Part shown: positions 53,167-61,338 of the stretch, piece after piece | Layout of the letters: each line of letters starts with the position of its first letter | How positions within the stretch are numbered: position 1 is the stretch's first letter | NCBI RefSeq assembly: GCF_002205845.1 | Contig: NZ_NISI01000014.1 | Location: forward strand, 1 to 64,000 | From: Roseateles puraquae | GTDB lineage: Bacteria > Pseudomonadota > Gammaproteobacteria > Burkholderiales > Burkholderiaceae_C | Length of the DNA stretch: 64,000 nucleotides | Direction of reading: 5' to 3' | The notes under the pieces: generated by a model | The model's input: the letters and a program-made list of their open reading frames with translations, nothing else | Databases searched by the model: none | What the model was told of the DNA's origin: nothing | Translations under genes and position numbers: made by a program

Positions 53167-53556
53167 ATGTCCAAAGCCCTGCACAGTCGCCACAACAAAA
53201 TCTTCCTGGACAAGCTTCGCAAGCTGCGAGAGTCCCGCCAGCTTCGGCAAGCCGACCTTTGCAAATTGCTCGGCCGCAGCCAGGGCTGGGTCAGCTACGT
53301 CGAATCCGGCCAAACAACCCTGCACATCATCGAGCTGCGGCAGTGGCTCGCCGCGCTGGGTGTCGAGTTCCTGGAGTTCCTCAACGAGCTGGATGCCGAA
53401 CTGCGGCTTCTTGAGGCGATACGACTTCGGGCCAAGCCTCCCCACCGGCTGGCGCGCAGTCCGTTGAGCCAACTCGTGCAGGCCGGCCTGTCCATGGACC
53501 AGTCCACGGCGACGCCGGCGCAGGCGAAGCCCGTCAAGCGACAGGTGCGGCGATGA
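53167..53556 (+). CDS. XRE-family transcriptional regulator
   Basis: The 129-residue protein has a Cro/C1 helix-turn-helix at about 15-65 (LRESRQLRQADLCKLLGRSQGWVSYVESGQTT) and a C-terminal tail with basic residues. Divergent from the unknown three-gene operon and likely to bind the palindrome at 53101. Its stop overlaps the next gene (ATGA). Confidence 0.8.
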   Translation: MSKALHSRHNKIFLDKLRKLRESRQLRQADLCKLLGRSQGWVSYVESGQTTLHIIELRQWLAALGVEFLEFLNELDAELRLLEAIRLRAKPPHRLARSPLSQLVQAGLSMDQSTATPAQAKPVKRQVRR

Positions 53557-53852
53557 CAACGCCAGACGAGAGACGGCGCAACCTGATCTGGGGGCGGGAG
53601 GCGCTTGAGGAGCAGTCAGTCGACGTAGCACTGCCCAAAAACTGGCGCGAGGCGTCGGCCGAGCTGCTCATCCGCTACCCCGCGCTTGCCATGATCAGGG
53701 ACTGTGGCGACCACGACCTGGAGTCGCTGCAGATTCAGTACGCCAATGTTCTGGCGGCTGCCAGGGACCTGTTCCAGCGTATGCGCGTGAGTTCGGCCTG
53801 CTCAGAAGGCCGCCGATACACCTTGCTGGTGATACTGCGGCATTTCTATTGA
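53553..53852 (+). CDS. small protein of a BPSL0761-like family
   Basis: The 99-residue protein starts MTTPDERRRNLIWGREALEEQ and has LPKNWREASAELLIRYPALAMI, which resembles a family of small uncharacterised Burkholderiales proteins. It is translationally coupled to the XRE gene and ends seven bases inside the convergent gene at 53846. Function unknown. Confidence 0.55.
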   Translation: MTTPDERRRNLIWGREALEEQSVDVALPKNWREASAELLIRYPALAMIRDCGDHDLESLQIQYANVLAAARDLFQRMRVSSACSEGRRYTLLVILRHFY

Positions 53853-54094
53853 GGAATTCGGGCGTCCAGGCGCCGGCCGAAATCTTCCAGGGTCGATCCG
53901 CACGTGAAAGCCCAGAGCTGCAGTTCCACGACACCGACGCGCCGCATACCCGCTTCGGCCCGCGTCACGACACACGCCTTGACGCCCAAGCGCCGAGCGA
54001 GCTCTTGCGGAGTGAGACCGGCCTGCATGCGAAGTCGAACCAGCTCGTCAAGGAACACCGCGTGGGCCAGTCCCTGGCCAGTACGAGCGGTCAT
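53846..54094 (-). CDS. small XRE-family protein
   Basis: The 82-residue protein has a helix-turn-helix RMQAGLTPQELARRLGVKACVVTRAEAGMRRVGVVEL and little else. The start overlaps the stop of the other XRE gene (ATGA), so it forms an operon with it. Family call is clear; target unknown. Confidence 0.75.
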   Translation of the reverse strand: MTARTGQGLAHAVFLDELVRLRMQAGLTPQELARRLGVKACVVTRAEAGMRRVGVVELQLWAFTCGSTLEDFGRRLDARIPQ

Positions 54095-54420
54095 GGCCCA
54101 GGCCTGCGCCGGTCACGCCGTCCCAAGCTCAGGTCTTTGAACGAGGCGATCTCTTCCTTCACACCGTCGAGCAGCCGCTCGACCTCGGCGGGCGTCCCCT
54201 TGCTGCAGAAGGCCAGCGTGAGCAGCGTCAGCGGGTGAGTGCCCATGACCTGGGCCAACTGAACAATTTTGTTGAGCGAAGGCTCAGCGCCGTTGTTTTC
54301 GAGCCGGCTGACGTACGTCCGCCCGGAGACCTCGTAGAAGTCTTCCTGTGAGAGGTCGCGCTCAAGCCTCACGGCGCGCAGCGCCTTGCCGAAGTTGGGA
54401 ACGGAAGCCTTGGAACTCAT
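54091..54420 (-). CDS. XRE-family regulator
   Basis: The 109-residue protein (ATG 54420; a TTG 12 bases earlier is less likely) has a Cro/C1 helix-turn-helix (LRAVRLERDLSQEDFYEVSGRTYVSRLENNGAEPSLNKIVQLA). Two palindromes sit 38-64 bases before its start, which suggests self-repression. It is the first gene of a two-gene XRE operon. Confidence 0.8.
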   Translation of the reverse strand: MSSKASVPNFGKALRAVRLERDLSQEDFYEVSGRTYVSRLENNGAEPSLNKIVQLAQVMGTHPLTLLTLAFCSKGTPAEVERLLDGVKEEIASFKDLSLGRRDRRRPGP

Positions 54421-54457
54421 TGCGGGCGTCAATCGGCCCGCATTGGCTCATCACGTA

Positions 54458-54484
54458 CCTTAAAGGACTACACCTTATAAGGTG
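54458..54484. promoter_or_regulatory. tandem palindromic operators before the XRE operon
   Basis: CCTTAAAGG (54458-54466) and the perfect 14-base palindrome CACCTTATAAGGTG (54471-54484) share the core CCTT/AAGG. They lie upstream of the XRE gene on the minus strand and probably overlap its promoter. The rest of the 483-base gap up to 54903 holds no gene I can support, only the terminator at 54675-54705. Confidence 0.65.
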
Positions 54485-54674
54485 CGTTGCCTCGGTGCCC
54501 ATCCCGAGTACCACTCCAGGCGACATGGACCACGCCGAATCTGCAAAGCATCCCTCTGCCACTACTGATTCAGGCTGCGCGAGACTCAACACATAGATCG
54601 TCTGGTCGATCAGGAGTCAGCACCACTTGTGCCGGCGACTCGCCGTGAAAAGTCCTGCTGGACATGCGGCATGG

Positions 54675-54705
54675 AAAAAACGAGGCCCCGGGCGAAGCCG
54701 GGGCC
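54675..54705 (-). terminator. intrinsic terminator of the ECF sigma/anti-sigma operon
   Basis: On the minus strand GGCCCCGG, a six-base loop and CCGGGGCC form a perfect eight-base-pair stem, followed by TCG and six T residues. It lies about 200 bases after the anti-sigma gene stop. Confidence 0.8.
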
Positions 54706-54903
54706 GTAAAGCTTCGTCGGTGTCATCACGCCGGAGCTCCTGCTCAGGGAGGTTTAGCAGGGAGGCCAGCAGCGCTGGCCTCTGCGATACTTTAGCAGGC
54801 CGGGCCAATATGAATCCGACCACCCTGCGCCCATGAGAAGCACCATCCGTACGCGGTGGCTGTGCGTGGTTCGAGCTCCGTCGCCTGGAGGAAAGTTTGG
54901 GTC

Positions 54904-55122
54904 CTATATCGGACCGCGCTCGCCCTTTGACGGATCGTCCGTCACGGCGCGCCCCTCTGCGTAGGTTTGCATGGCCTGACGAATGACGCGCAAGTGCCGA
55001 CGATAGTTTGTGCAACCGGAGCACATCATCAGATGAGCGCCCAGGCCAAGTCGCTGCCCGAATGAAATCGGCTCTTCCATTTCCAGGGAGCAGATTTCGG
55101 TCACCTCCTTGCAGCTCAGCAT
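54904..55122 (-). CDS. zinc-binding anti-sigma factor (ZAS type)
   Basis: The 72-residue protein (ATG 55122) has MLSCKEVTEICSLEME and the motif HLMMCSGC, the H-x3-C-x2-C signature of zinc-containing anti-sigma domains. No membrane segment follows, so it is a short soluble form. Its start overlaps the end of the sigma gene by seven bases. It should hold the sigma factor inactive until a redox or metal signal alters the Zn site. Confidence 0.78.
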   Translation of the reverse strand: MLSCKEVTEICSLEMEEPISFGQRLGLGAHLMMCSGCTNYRRHLRVIRQAMQTYAEGRAVTDDPSKGERGPI

Positions 55123-55748
55123 GCGGTCTCCCCGGGACGGCCCCAGCCCATTTCCATACAACCTCGCAATTTGTGCCTAGCTCGATGCAGGATGACGTGC
55201 AGATTGGTTGACGTGATGCTCAACTGCGCGCAGATCTCCTCGGTGTCAAACCCGAGAAACTCGCGCATCATGAAGACGCGTCCTGTGTTGGGCGGCAGGT
55301 GATCAAGGCAGGCTTCGAACACCCGCCAGAACTGCTTGGACTCCATCGACTCCTCCGGCGCCGGCCAGGTCTTCGGCCTGGCTGACTCGCGCCATGCCCC
55401 CTTCTCGCTGAAGAGCGCGTCCTGCCGCTCGATCCAGCTGTCATCTTCCTCAAGCAAGCTTGAGATTGGCACAGTGCGGCCCGCCTGGCGGACATGGTCA
55501 ATGATGCGATTGCGCAGGATCGCAAACACCCAAGTCTTGAGGGTTGAACGTCCTGCAAAGGTGGATGACTGCTTGAGGGCGGCTTCAATGGATTCCTGCA
55601 CCAGGTCCTCCGCCGTCTCGGCGTTACGAACCTGAAGCCTGGCGAACTTCAGCATGTCCGCTCTGAGCGCAATTAACGCTTCTGCACTGATCGCCTGGAC
55701 GGCGGCATCAGGCGTGTCATTGCGGAGAGGATCCGTGGCACGGCTCAT
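55116..55748 (-). CDS. ECF-family RNA polymerase sigma factor
   Basis: The 210-residue protein has sigma region 2 (about 28-95; ARLQVRNAETAEDLVQESIEAALKQ, LKTWVFAILRNRIIDHVR) and region 4 (about 140-200; CLDHLPPNTGRVFMMREFLGFDTEEICAQLSITSTNLHVILHRARHKLR). It follows an nrtS-like gene by three bases and overlaps the anti-sigma gene. Target promoters are unknown; the divergent arsS cluster is the obvious candidate. Confidence 0.9.
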   Translation of the reverse strand: MSRATDPLRNDTPDAAVQAISAEALIALRADMLKFARLQVRNAETAEDLVQESIEAALKQSSTFAGRSTLKTWVFAILRNRIIDHVRQAGRTVPISSLLEEDDSWIERQDALFSEKGAWRESARPKTWPAPEESMESKQFWRVFEACLDHLPPNTGRVFMMREFLGFDTEEICAQLSITSTNLHVILHRARHKLRGCMEMGWGRPGETAC

Positions 55749-55751
55749 TGA

Positions 55752-55982
55752 TCAATCACCTCGTTCCCTTGCGGCCTCGTTGCGCGCCGCGCTGTAAGCA
55801 GAGACGCAGAACGGCACCAGGTAGTTCAACACCAGATGCCACGGATCGACGGCCTGTCCGGCCATGATCCGCCCACCATTGTTGATGACGTTCAGCACCG
55901 TCCCAACCACCAGCGCTACCTTCAGCGCCGGCCGGGCGATGCGTCCGCTGACCATCAGCTTGAGTACCGCCCGCAGGTTCAT
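55752..55982 (-). CDS. NrtS-like small membrane protein
   Basis: The 76-residue protein has two hydrophobic helices (ALKVALVVGTVLNVINNGG and HLVLNYLVPFCVSAYSAA), the layout and core residues of the NrtS family linked to nitrate/nitrite transport in some bacteria. Here it sits in an ECF sigma operon beside an arsenic-type cluster, so another small-molecule role is possible. Confidence 0.6.
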   Translation of the reverse strand: MNLRAVLKLMVSGRIARPALKVALVVGTVLNVINNGGRIMAGQAVDPWHLVLNYLVPFCVSAYSAARNEAARERGD

Positions 55983-56016
55983 GGTGGCCGTTTCCGCGCT
56001 CGGGCAAGGCGCAACT

Positions 56017-56478
56017 TCATGAGAACAGCATGCGGATCGCCGAGATCGCAGCCTCTTGCATTGCACCCTGCTGCAAGTCCTCCTTGCGCAGGATCAGGAA
56101 CGTCGAAGCTCGGTCCTGAGGCCGGGCGAGTCGAAAACCTGCAGGTCCAACTGCCCTGGCTTCGGGCTGCAAATCCCTGACGGCTCGCATCACCACCGCT
56201 TCCATGGTGGCGAGGTCCGCCATGCCTGCAAAAACCACGGGAAGGCTGGCGTTCGACTCGCGGATCTTGCGGAAGACTGTGGCGGCGTCGGCCCCCAAAG
56301 AAGACGTGACTGCAGTCGAAATGATGGCACCTTGAGCCGGCGTTCGGATCTCTTGGTCGAGCTGGTGCAGGCCGTCGATCCGCACGGGTGCGAAGCCGGC
56401 CGTGACCAGGAAGGGACGCATTTCATTGACGATGAATGCGTGCGGGCGGGCGAGAAGTACGCGTCGCAGGGGTGTCAT
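56017..56478 (-). CDS. receiver-like protein without clear phosphoacceptor
   Basis: The 153-residue protein (ATG 56478) begins RRVLLARPHAFIVNEMRPFLVTAGFAPVRIDGLHQLDQEI, a response-regulator-like fold start. The acidic pair and phosphoacceptor Asp are not where expected; the fourth strand reads GAIISTAV. It is the first gene of the group nrtS-like/sigma/anti-sigma, 34 bases before the nrtS-like gene. It may be a pseudo-receiver. Function unknown. Confidence 0.5.
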   Translation of the reverse strand: MTPLRRVLLARPHAFIVNEMRPFLVTAGFAPVRIDGLHQLDQEIRTPAQGAIISTAVTSSLGADAATVFRKIRESNASLPVVFAGMADLATMEAVVMRAVRDLQPEARAVGPAGFRLARPQDRASTFLILRKEDLQQGAMQEAAISAIRMLFS

Positions 56479-56576
56479 GGCTCGGCTTCGATTCGGTTCG
56501 GTTCTGGGCGCTTGTCTCATGGCGAAATGCCACGACCGGCGTCCTACCTGCCTGTTGACGGATCGAACTCCTTTTC

Positions 56577-56595
56577 CTTACAGACGCTCTGTAAG
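56577..56595. promoter_or_regulatory. palindrome in the sigma operon-arsS divergent gap
   Basis: CTTACAGA, CGC, TCTGTAAG form a perfect eight-base inverted repeat about 50 bases before arsS. A TTGACG box lies at 56555-56560, so the palindrome would cover a -10 region. It fits a repressor or activator site for the arsS-like operon. Confidence 0.55.
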
Positions 56596-56645
56596 AAACA
56601 GGCTCCGCCGTCGTCCAAGCGTCATCGCCCACCGAAAGCTCACGC

Positions 56646-57614
56646 ATGCACGCCACTCTGCCGCTGCTGGCCAAGACCGATTTCCCTCCGCTGGCCCGCC
56701 AGGTGATCAGTACCTTGCAGGTCAACCTGGGATATCGGTGCAATCAGTCCTGCGTTCACTGCCACGTGGGTGCTGGCCCGAACCGGACGGAAGAGATGTC
56801 GCGTGAAACCGTCGACGCGGTAATCGACTTCATGGATGCCAATGCATCCATCCAAAGCCTGGACTTGACTGGCGGTGCGCCGGAGCTCAACCCACACTTC
56901 CGTCAATTGGTCATTGCCGCTCGTGCACGAGGCCTGAAGGTGATCGATCGCTGCAACCTGACGATTCTTGAAGAACCGGGGCATGAGGATCTCACGGAAT
57001 TCCTGGCCGCACATCATGTGGAGGTCGTCGCTTCCTTGCCGTGCTACCTCGAGGACAACGTGGACCGGCAGCGGGGCAAGGGGGTCTTCGACGCCAGCAT
57101 GCGAGCGTTGAAGCGCCTGAACGACCTAGGGTATGGCGCGCCGGGCAGCGGCCTCGTGCTCAACCTCGTCTACAACCCGCAGGGCCCCGTACTCCCCCCC
57201 GCCCAGGGACCACTTGAGCGCGACTACAAGCGGCACCTGGATGAAAAGTTCGGGGCGCGCTTCAACAGCCTGTTCACCCTGGCCAACATGCCCATTCAGC
57301 GATTCGGCTCGATGCTGGTTTCCAAGGGCCAGTTCAACACCTACATGACCCTGTTGCGGGAGGCCCATCGTGCGGCCAATCTCGAACAGGTGATGTGCCG
57401 CAGCCTGCTCAGCGTGGATTGGCAGGGCTACCTCTACGACTGCGACTTCAATCAGCAGCTCGGGCTCGGGCTCCAGAGCTCGGGCGGCCGTCGTGCGCAC
57501 ATCACGGAAATCACCGCAGCGGCACTAGAAGCCTCGCCGGTCCGCGTCGCCGACCACTGCTTCGGCTGCACAGCCGGGCAAGGTTCCAGCTGCGGCGGCG
57601 CCCTCGATCAATAA
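56646..57614 (+). CDS. arsS: radical SAM protein of the arsenosugar ArsS family
   Basis: The 322-residue protein has the radical SAM motif CNQSCVHC (CxxxCxxC), LDLTGGAPELNPHF, and a Cys-rich C-terminal domain ending DHCFGCTAGQGSSCGGALDQ, where some relatives carry selenocysteine. ArsS-type enzymes act with ArsM to attach the adenosyl-derived sugar part to dimethylated arsenic. It is the first gene of an eight-gene cluster including an ArsM-type gene. Specific product not proved by sequence. Confidence 0.85.
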   Translation: MHATLPLLAKTDFPPLARQVISTLQVNLGYRCNQSCVHCHVGAGPNRTEEMSRETVDAVIDFMDANASIQSLDLTGGAPELNPHFRQLVIAARARGLKVIDRCNLTILEEPGHEDLTEFLAAHHVEVVASLPCYLEDNVDRQRGKGVFDASMRALKRLNDLGYGAPGSGLVLNLVYNPQGPVLPPAQGPLERDYKRHLDEKFGARFNSLFTLANMPIQRFGSMLVSKGQFNTYMTLLREAHRAANLEQVMCRSLLSVDWQGYLYDCDFNQQLGLGLQSSGGRRAHITEITAAALEASPVRVADHCFGCTAGQGSSCGGALDQ

Positions 57615-57634
57615 ACACCCTTGAGGAGAATCTG

Positions 57635-58510
57635 ATGTCCCGCAGGCATTTCTTGCTTCAATCGGCTGCGCTCTTGGCCGGTGCGCTGCCAGCGCCCGCC
57701 ATCATGGCCCAGTCCCGCAAGCTTCGATTTGGCGTGGGGCCCTTCATGCCCACGGCAGAAGACACCCGCAAGGCGTTTTTGCCTCTGTTTGCGCACATTG
57801 CGAAGAGCCTTGGCGCCCCGGACTTCGATCTTGCTGTGAGCACCGACTGGGCGGGGCTCGCGGTTGCGATGGGCTCGGGCCAGCTCGACGCGGCCTGGAT
57901 GGGCCCGTGGGGCTACGTCATCGCCAACAACGCGACCGACTGCCAGGCCATCGCGACGGTCAAGTACGACGACAAGCCCACTTACCAAGCCATCATCGTC
58001 GGTCGCCCCGACATCAGTGTGGCCCGCTTTCCGGACGACACGCGCGGCCGATCGATCTCGTTCGCCGACGTGGGTTCCACCTCGGGTTGGCTGATTCCCA
58101 CCTTCTATGCGTCGAAGGTGTGGAAGATCGATCCCAAAGCGTTCTGGAAGTACAGCGAAGGCGCCTCGCATCCGGCCAACGAGGTGGCTGTCGCTTCTGG
58201 ACAGGTCGACCTCGCCACGGACTACGACCGCAACAGAAACGCCATGATTGCGGCCGGGCGGATCAAGCCCGACGCCACGAAGATCGTCTGGACCTCGGAC
58301 CCTCTGCCCAACGATGCCTTCGCCGTTCCGAAGCAGGCGCCCCGGGAGTTCACGCAGCAGTTGCAGTCCATCTTGCTGGCTTTGAGCGGTGACGCGGCCA
58401 AGGCCCTCATGCCCCCCCGCTACACCGGCTTCGTTGCCGCCACCCACGCCAGCTACAAGATGATCGAGGACGCGGGCCTCGCCATTGGCCGGATCAAGGC
58501 TCGTGGCTGA
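57635..58510 (+). CDS. PhnD-like ABC transporter substrate-binding protein
   Basis: The 291-residue protein (ATG 57635, after TTGAGGAGAA) has a Tat-like or Sec signal (SRRHFLLQSAALLAGALPAPAIMAQ) and a type-II binding-protein fold of the PhnD group (LRFGVGPFMPTAEDTRKAFLPLFAHIAKSLG, AWMGPWGYVIAN, VGSTSGWLIPTFY). PhnD relatives bind phosphonates, phosphite or other oxyanions; some have been annotated as selenate binders. Together with the permease and ATPase below it makes one transporter. Substrate here is probably an arsenic or phosphorus oxyanion or organic form, by context. Confidence 0.82.
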   Translation: MSRRHFLLQSAALLAGALPAPAIMAQSRKLRFGVGPFMPTAEDTRKAFLPLFAHIAKSLGAPDFDLAVSTDWAGLAVAMGSGQLDAAWMGPWGYVIANNATDCQAIATVKYDDKPTYQAIIVGRPDISVARFPDDTRGRSISFADVGSTSGWLIPTFYASKVWKIDPKAFWKYSEGASHPANEVAVASGQVDLATDYDRNRNAMIAAGRIKPDATKIVWTSDPLPNDAFAVPKQAPREFTQQLQSILLALSGDAAKALMPPRYTGFVAATHASYKMIEDAGLAIGRIKARG

Positions 58511-58523
58511 TTCCGCGCCGATC

Positions 58524-59513
58524 ATGGGCGGATACCTCGCCGCCGCTCAGGCTTTCTACGATGCGGCCGCCGAGACACCTGCACTGGGCGCGTGCTGCGT
58601 GCAGCGCAATGACCTGGAGCTGCCAGGCTTGGTGGTGCCGTCAGCGATGGAGGCTTTGACCTTCAGCTGTGGGACAACCGTCCATCCCGGCGAGTTGGCC
58701 GATGCCCCGACGGCGCTGTACATCGGCGTCGGCGGTGGGCTGGAAGCCCTTCAATTCGCGTGGTTCTCTCGCCGGCCTGCAAGCGTGATTGCCGTGGAGC
58801 CCGCGCCGCGCATGCGGCAGGCGGCGGAGGCAAACCTCATTCAGGCGGCAAGCCTCAATCCTTGGTTCGACCCAGCCTTCGTACGTGTCATGGCGGGCGA
58901 CGCCTTCGCGCTGCCAGTTCCCGACGAGAGCGTGGACCTGGTGGCGCAGAACTGCCTGTTCAACATCTTTGAGCCCGCCGACCTGCGCCGTGCACTGGCC
59001 GAGGCAGCCCGAGTGCTGCGTCCGGGTGGGCGGTTGATGATGAGCGATCCCATCGCCGAACGTGACATGCCCAAGCACTTGCGGGCTGACGACCGCTTGC
59101 GCGCCATGTGCATGGCTGGCGCGTTGCGATTCGAGGACTATGTGGCTGAAATCGCCGCGGCGGGATTCGGTGTCATCGAGGTTCGGTCACGAAAGCCCTA
59201 TCGCTCGTTGGAGCGCGTCGCTTTCGGACTGGACGCGGACCTCGCGCTCGACGCACTCGACACGGTCTCTCGCAAGACCGGACCGTATGGATCTGTCTGC
59301 GAGGCGGAGATCTTCACTGGGCGCCGCGCGGTCTACGTTGGACCGAACGACCGTATCGAGAGCGGCGGCGTTGAATTGCCCAGGCACCTGCCGATTGCTG
59401 TCAGTGATCGCACGGCTCTGCGACTGCAGACACGCCCGGAGAAGGATGTATTGATCACCCCGCCCACCTGGCGTCATGCGCCGGTGCGCACGGAAGTGGA
59501 GACGCTTGCATGA
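58524..59513 (+). CDS. arsM: arsenite S-adenosylmethionine methyltransferase, arsenosugar type
   Basis: The 329-residue protein (ATG 58524; a GTG at 58503 overlapping the previous stop is possible) has the SAM-binding LYIGVGGGLEAL, ALPVPDESVDLVAQNCLFNIF and LRPGGRLMMSDP. Cys24/25, Cys144 and Cys196 (AMCMAGALRFEDY) lie where ArsM enzymes hold their arsenic-binding cysteines. The C-terminal third (to TRPEKDVLI) matches the long arsenosugar-type ArsM. Next to arsS this supports organoarsenical synthesis. Confidence 0.85.
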   Translation: MGGYLAAAQAFYDAAAETPALGACCVQRNDLELPGLVVPSAMEALTFSCGTTVHPGELADAPTALYIGVGGGLEALQFAWFSRRPASVIAVEPAPRMRQAAEANLIQAASLNPWFDPAFVRVMAGDAFALPVPDESVDLVAQNCLFNIFEPADLRRALAEAARVLRPGGRLMMSDPIAERDMPKHLRADDRLRAMCMAGALRFEDYVAEIAAAGFGVIEVRSRKPYRSLERVAFGLDADLALDALDTVSRKTGPYGSVCEAEIFTGRRAVYVGPNDRIESGGVELPRHLPIAVSDRTALRLQTRPEKDVLITPPTWRHAPVRTEVETLA

Positions 59514-60514
59514 ATTCCCCTGGCCAGTCTTGCCCCATCGAGTACCAGTACGCCGCTGCAGACTTTCGCGGCATGACGGTGGACCGAGTCGATACCGCTT
59601 ACGTGATCGGTGGCCTGTACGGCAACCTCGACGCTTTGCACGCCATCCTGCGCATGCAGCAGGCCGAGGCCCGCCAGGGCAAACACGTGAGTCTCGTCTT
59701 CAACGGCGACCACAACTGGTTCAACGTCGACGCAGCGAGCTTCAAGGAAGTCAATCAGGTAGCGCTTGCGAGCCTGTCGATACGAGGCAACGTCGAGGCC
59801 GAACTCTCACGGCCGACGGACGCAGGTTGTGGCTGCAACTATCCCGACTACTTCAATGCCGACTACGTCGCCCGATCCAACGCGATCATGTCGCGGTTGC
59901 AGGGTACGGCGCGCGAGTTGCCGGTGCTGTGCCGAGGTCTGCAGGATTTGCCATTTTTCCGCGTCCTGGCTGTAGGCGAGACGCGGGTGGGCATTGTTCA
60001 TGGTGACCCAGAGATGCTCGCGGGCTGGTCGTTCGCCGCTGAGCGCTTGAGCCCGATCGGCAAGTGCTGCTCGGGCGATGAGGCGGTTGCAGAACTCACG
60101 CCACCATCGAAGCTGGAACGTTGGTTCCGCGACGCGGATGTCGATGTCTTCGCCAGCTCCCATACCTGCCTTGCGCATGCGCGCGACCTGCAAGTCGACG
60201 GGCGAACCCGAGCGATTTTCAATAACGGCGCCGCAGGCCTGCCCAACTTTGCCAACGAAGGCTTCGGCATCGTGACCCGGATCTCCGCCGACCCGACGAT
60301 CCCACGGGGAAGCTTGTACGGTTTGAACCTAAACGGTGTTCGCTACGACGCGATGCCGGTGCACTACGACGCGGCGAGCTGGGTCAGACACTTTCTTGCC
60401 AACTGGCCGCAGGGTTCACCGGCCTATGAGGCCTATTTCAAGCGCATCGTTGCCGGACCGGATTTTGACCGCCACGACGCAGTCGGCGGGGGCGTGACCC
60501 TGACGGTTCAATGA
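59510..60514 (+). CDS. calcineurin-like metallophosphoesterase in the arsS/arsM cluster
   Basis: The 334-residue protein carries a metallophosphoesterase pattern: YVIGGLYGNLDALHAIL, FNGDHNWFN (Asp/His/Asn ligands), RGNVEAEL, GIVHGDPEM, and ASSHTCLAHA for the late His. Some residues are shifted from the classic GDxxDRG and GHT motifs. ATGA overlaps at both ends couple it to arsM and the permease. It may dephosphorylate a sugar-phosphate or phospho-arsenical intermediate; this is inference. Confidence 0.75.
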   Translation: MNSPGQSCPIEYQYAAADFRGMTVDRVDTAYVIGGLYGNLDALHAILRMQQAEARQGKHVSLVFNGDHNWFNVDAASFKEVNQVALASLSIRGNVEAELSRPTDAGCGCNYPDYFNADYVARSNAIMSRLQGTARELPVLCRGLQDLPFFRVLAVGETRVGIVHGDPEMLAGWSFAAERLSPIGKCCSGDEAVAELTPPSKLERWFRDADVDVFASSHTCLAHARDLQVDGRTRAIFNNGAAGLPNFANEGFGIVTRISADPTIPRGSLYGLNLNGVRYDAMPVHYDAASWVRHFLANWPQGSPAYEAYFKRIVAGPDFDRHDAVGGGVTLTVQ

Positions 60515-61338
60515 TGCAAGAGCCCAGTTCCGCCGTCTTGCGGGCCTTGGAGGCGCGCGCTCGGGAAAGCGTTGGATGGAGCGGCCGACGAGTGCTTCGG
60601 GCTGCCTGCCTGGTCGCACTGCTGGTCCTGCTGGCTGCGAGCGCCCGTCTCGCCCAAGTGGACCTGGGGCGACTCATCGAGGGTCTGCCTAAGTTGGGCC
60701 ACTGGTTGGCTACCGCCTGGCCGCCCAAGCTTGACGAGGTACCGATCTTCCTTTGGCGTACGGCCGAAACGGTGGCGATGGCAGCCGTAGGCACCGCCAT
60801 CGCCACGCTGCTCGCAGTCCCAATGGCGCTGCTGGCCAGCCGCAACCTCACGCCCTGGCCCAGGCTGTACCTGCCTGCTCGCTGGCTGCTCAACGGACTG
60901 CGAGGAATCGACTCCTTCGTCTTCGCACTGCTCTTTGTCGCCGCTGTCGGGCTGGGGCCGTTCGCAGGTGTCTTGGGCATCGCGCTGCATACCTGGGGCA
61001 GCGCCGGCAAGTTCATGGCAGACACCATCGAGAGCGCGCCTCTCGGACCCATGCAGGCCGTCGAAACCACCGGGGCCGGGCGCCTGATCGCAGCGCGATA
61101 TGCCCTTGTCCCTGAGGTGCTGCCCGCGATCCTGTCCAGCACGCTGTATTTGTTCGAGTTCAATGTGCGCGCATCCACCGTGCTGGGTGTCGTGGGCGCC
61201 GGCGGCATCGGCCAGGAACTGAAGAACAGCATGGATCTGCTGGACTTCGCGCGACTGGCCACCATCATCGCCATCGTCTTGCTGGTTGTGACCGCGATTG
61301 ACCAAGTGGCAGCTTGGCTGCGTCGGAGGCTCGTGTGA
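60511..61338 (+). CDS. PhnE-like ABC transporter permease
   Basis: The 275-residue membrane protein has about six helices, including VLRAACLVALLVLLAASARL at the N-terminus, and the binding-protein-dependent permease motif in GPMQAVETTGAGRLIAARYALVPEVLPAIL (EAA loop). RASTVLGVVGAGGIGQELKNSMDLLDF is the PhnE/PtxC-type conserved block. Overlaps its neighbours (ATGA and GTGA). Confidence 0.88.
   Translation: MMQEPSSAVLRALEARARESVGWSGRRVLRAACLVALLVLLAASARLAQVDLGRLIEGLPKLGHWLATAWPPKLDEVPIFLWRTAETVAMAAVGTAIATLLAVPMALLASRNLTPWPRLYLPARWLLNGLRGIDSFVFALLFVAAVGLGPFAGVLGIALHTWGSAGKFMADTIESAPLGPMQAVETTGAGRLIAARYALVPEVLPAILSSTLYLFEFNVRASTVLGVVGAGGIGQELKNSMDLLDFARLATIIAIVLLVVTAIDQVAAWLRRRLV

Noticed and set aside
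53632-53648. Copy of the CAAAAACTGGCGC motif seen near the transposon ends
   Set aside because: It lies within a coding frame (LPKNWREAS), matches only about 13 bases and lacks the flanking motif, so chance similarity is more likely.
54617-55024. Minus-strand reading frame overlapping the anti-sigma gene end
   Set aside because: It contains the intrinsic terminator at 54675-54705 inside its sequence and has low-complexity Arg/Ser content.
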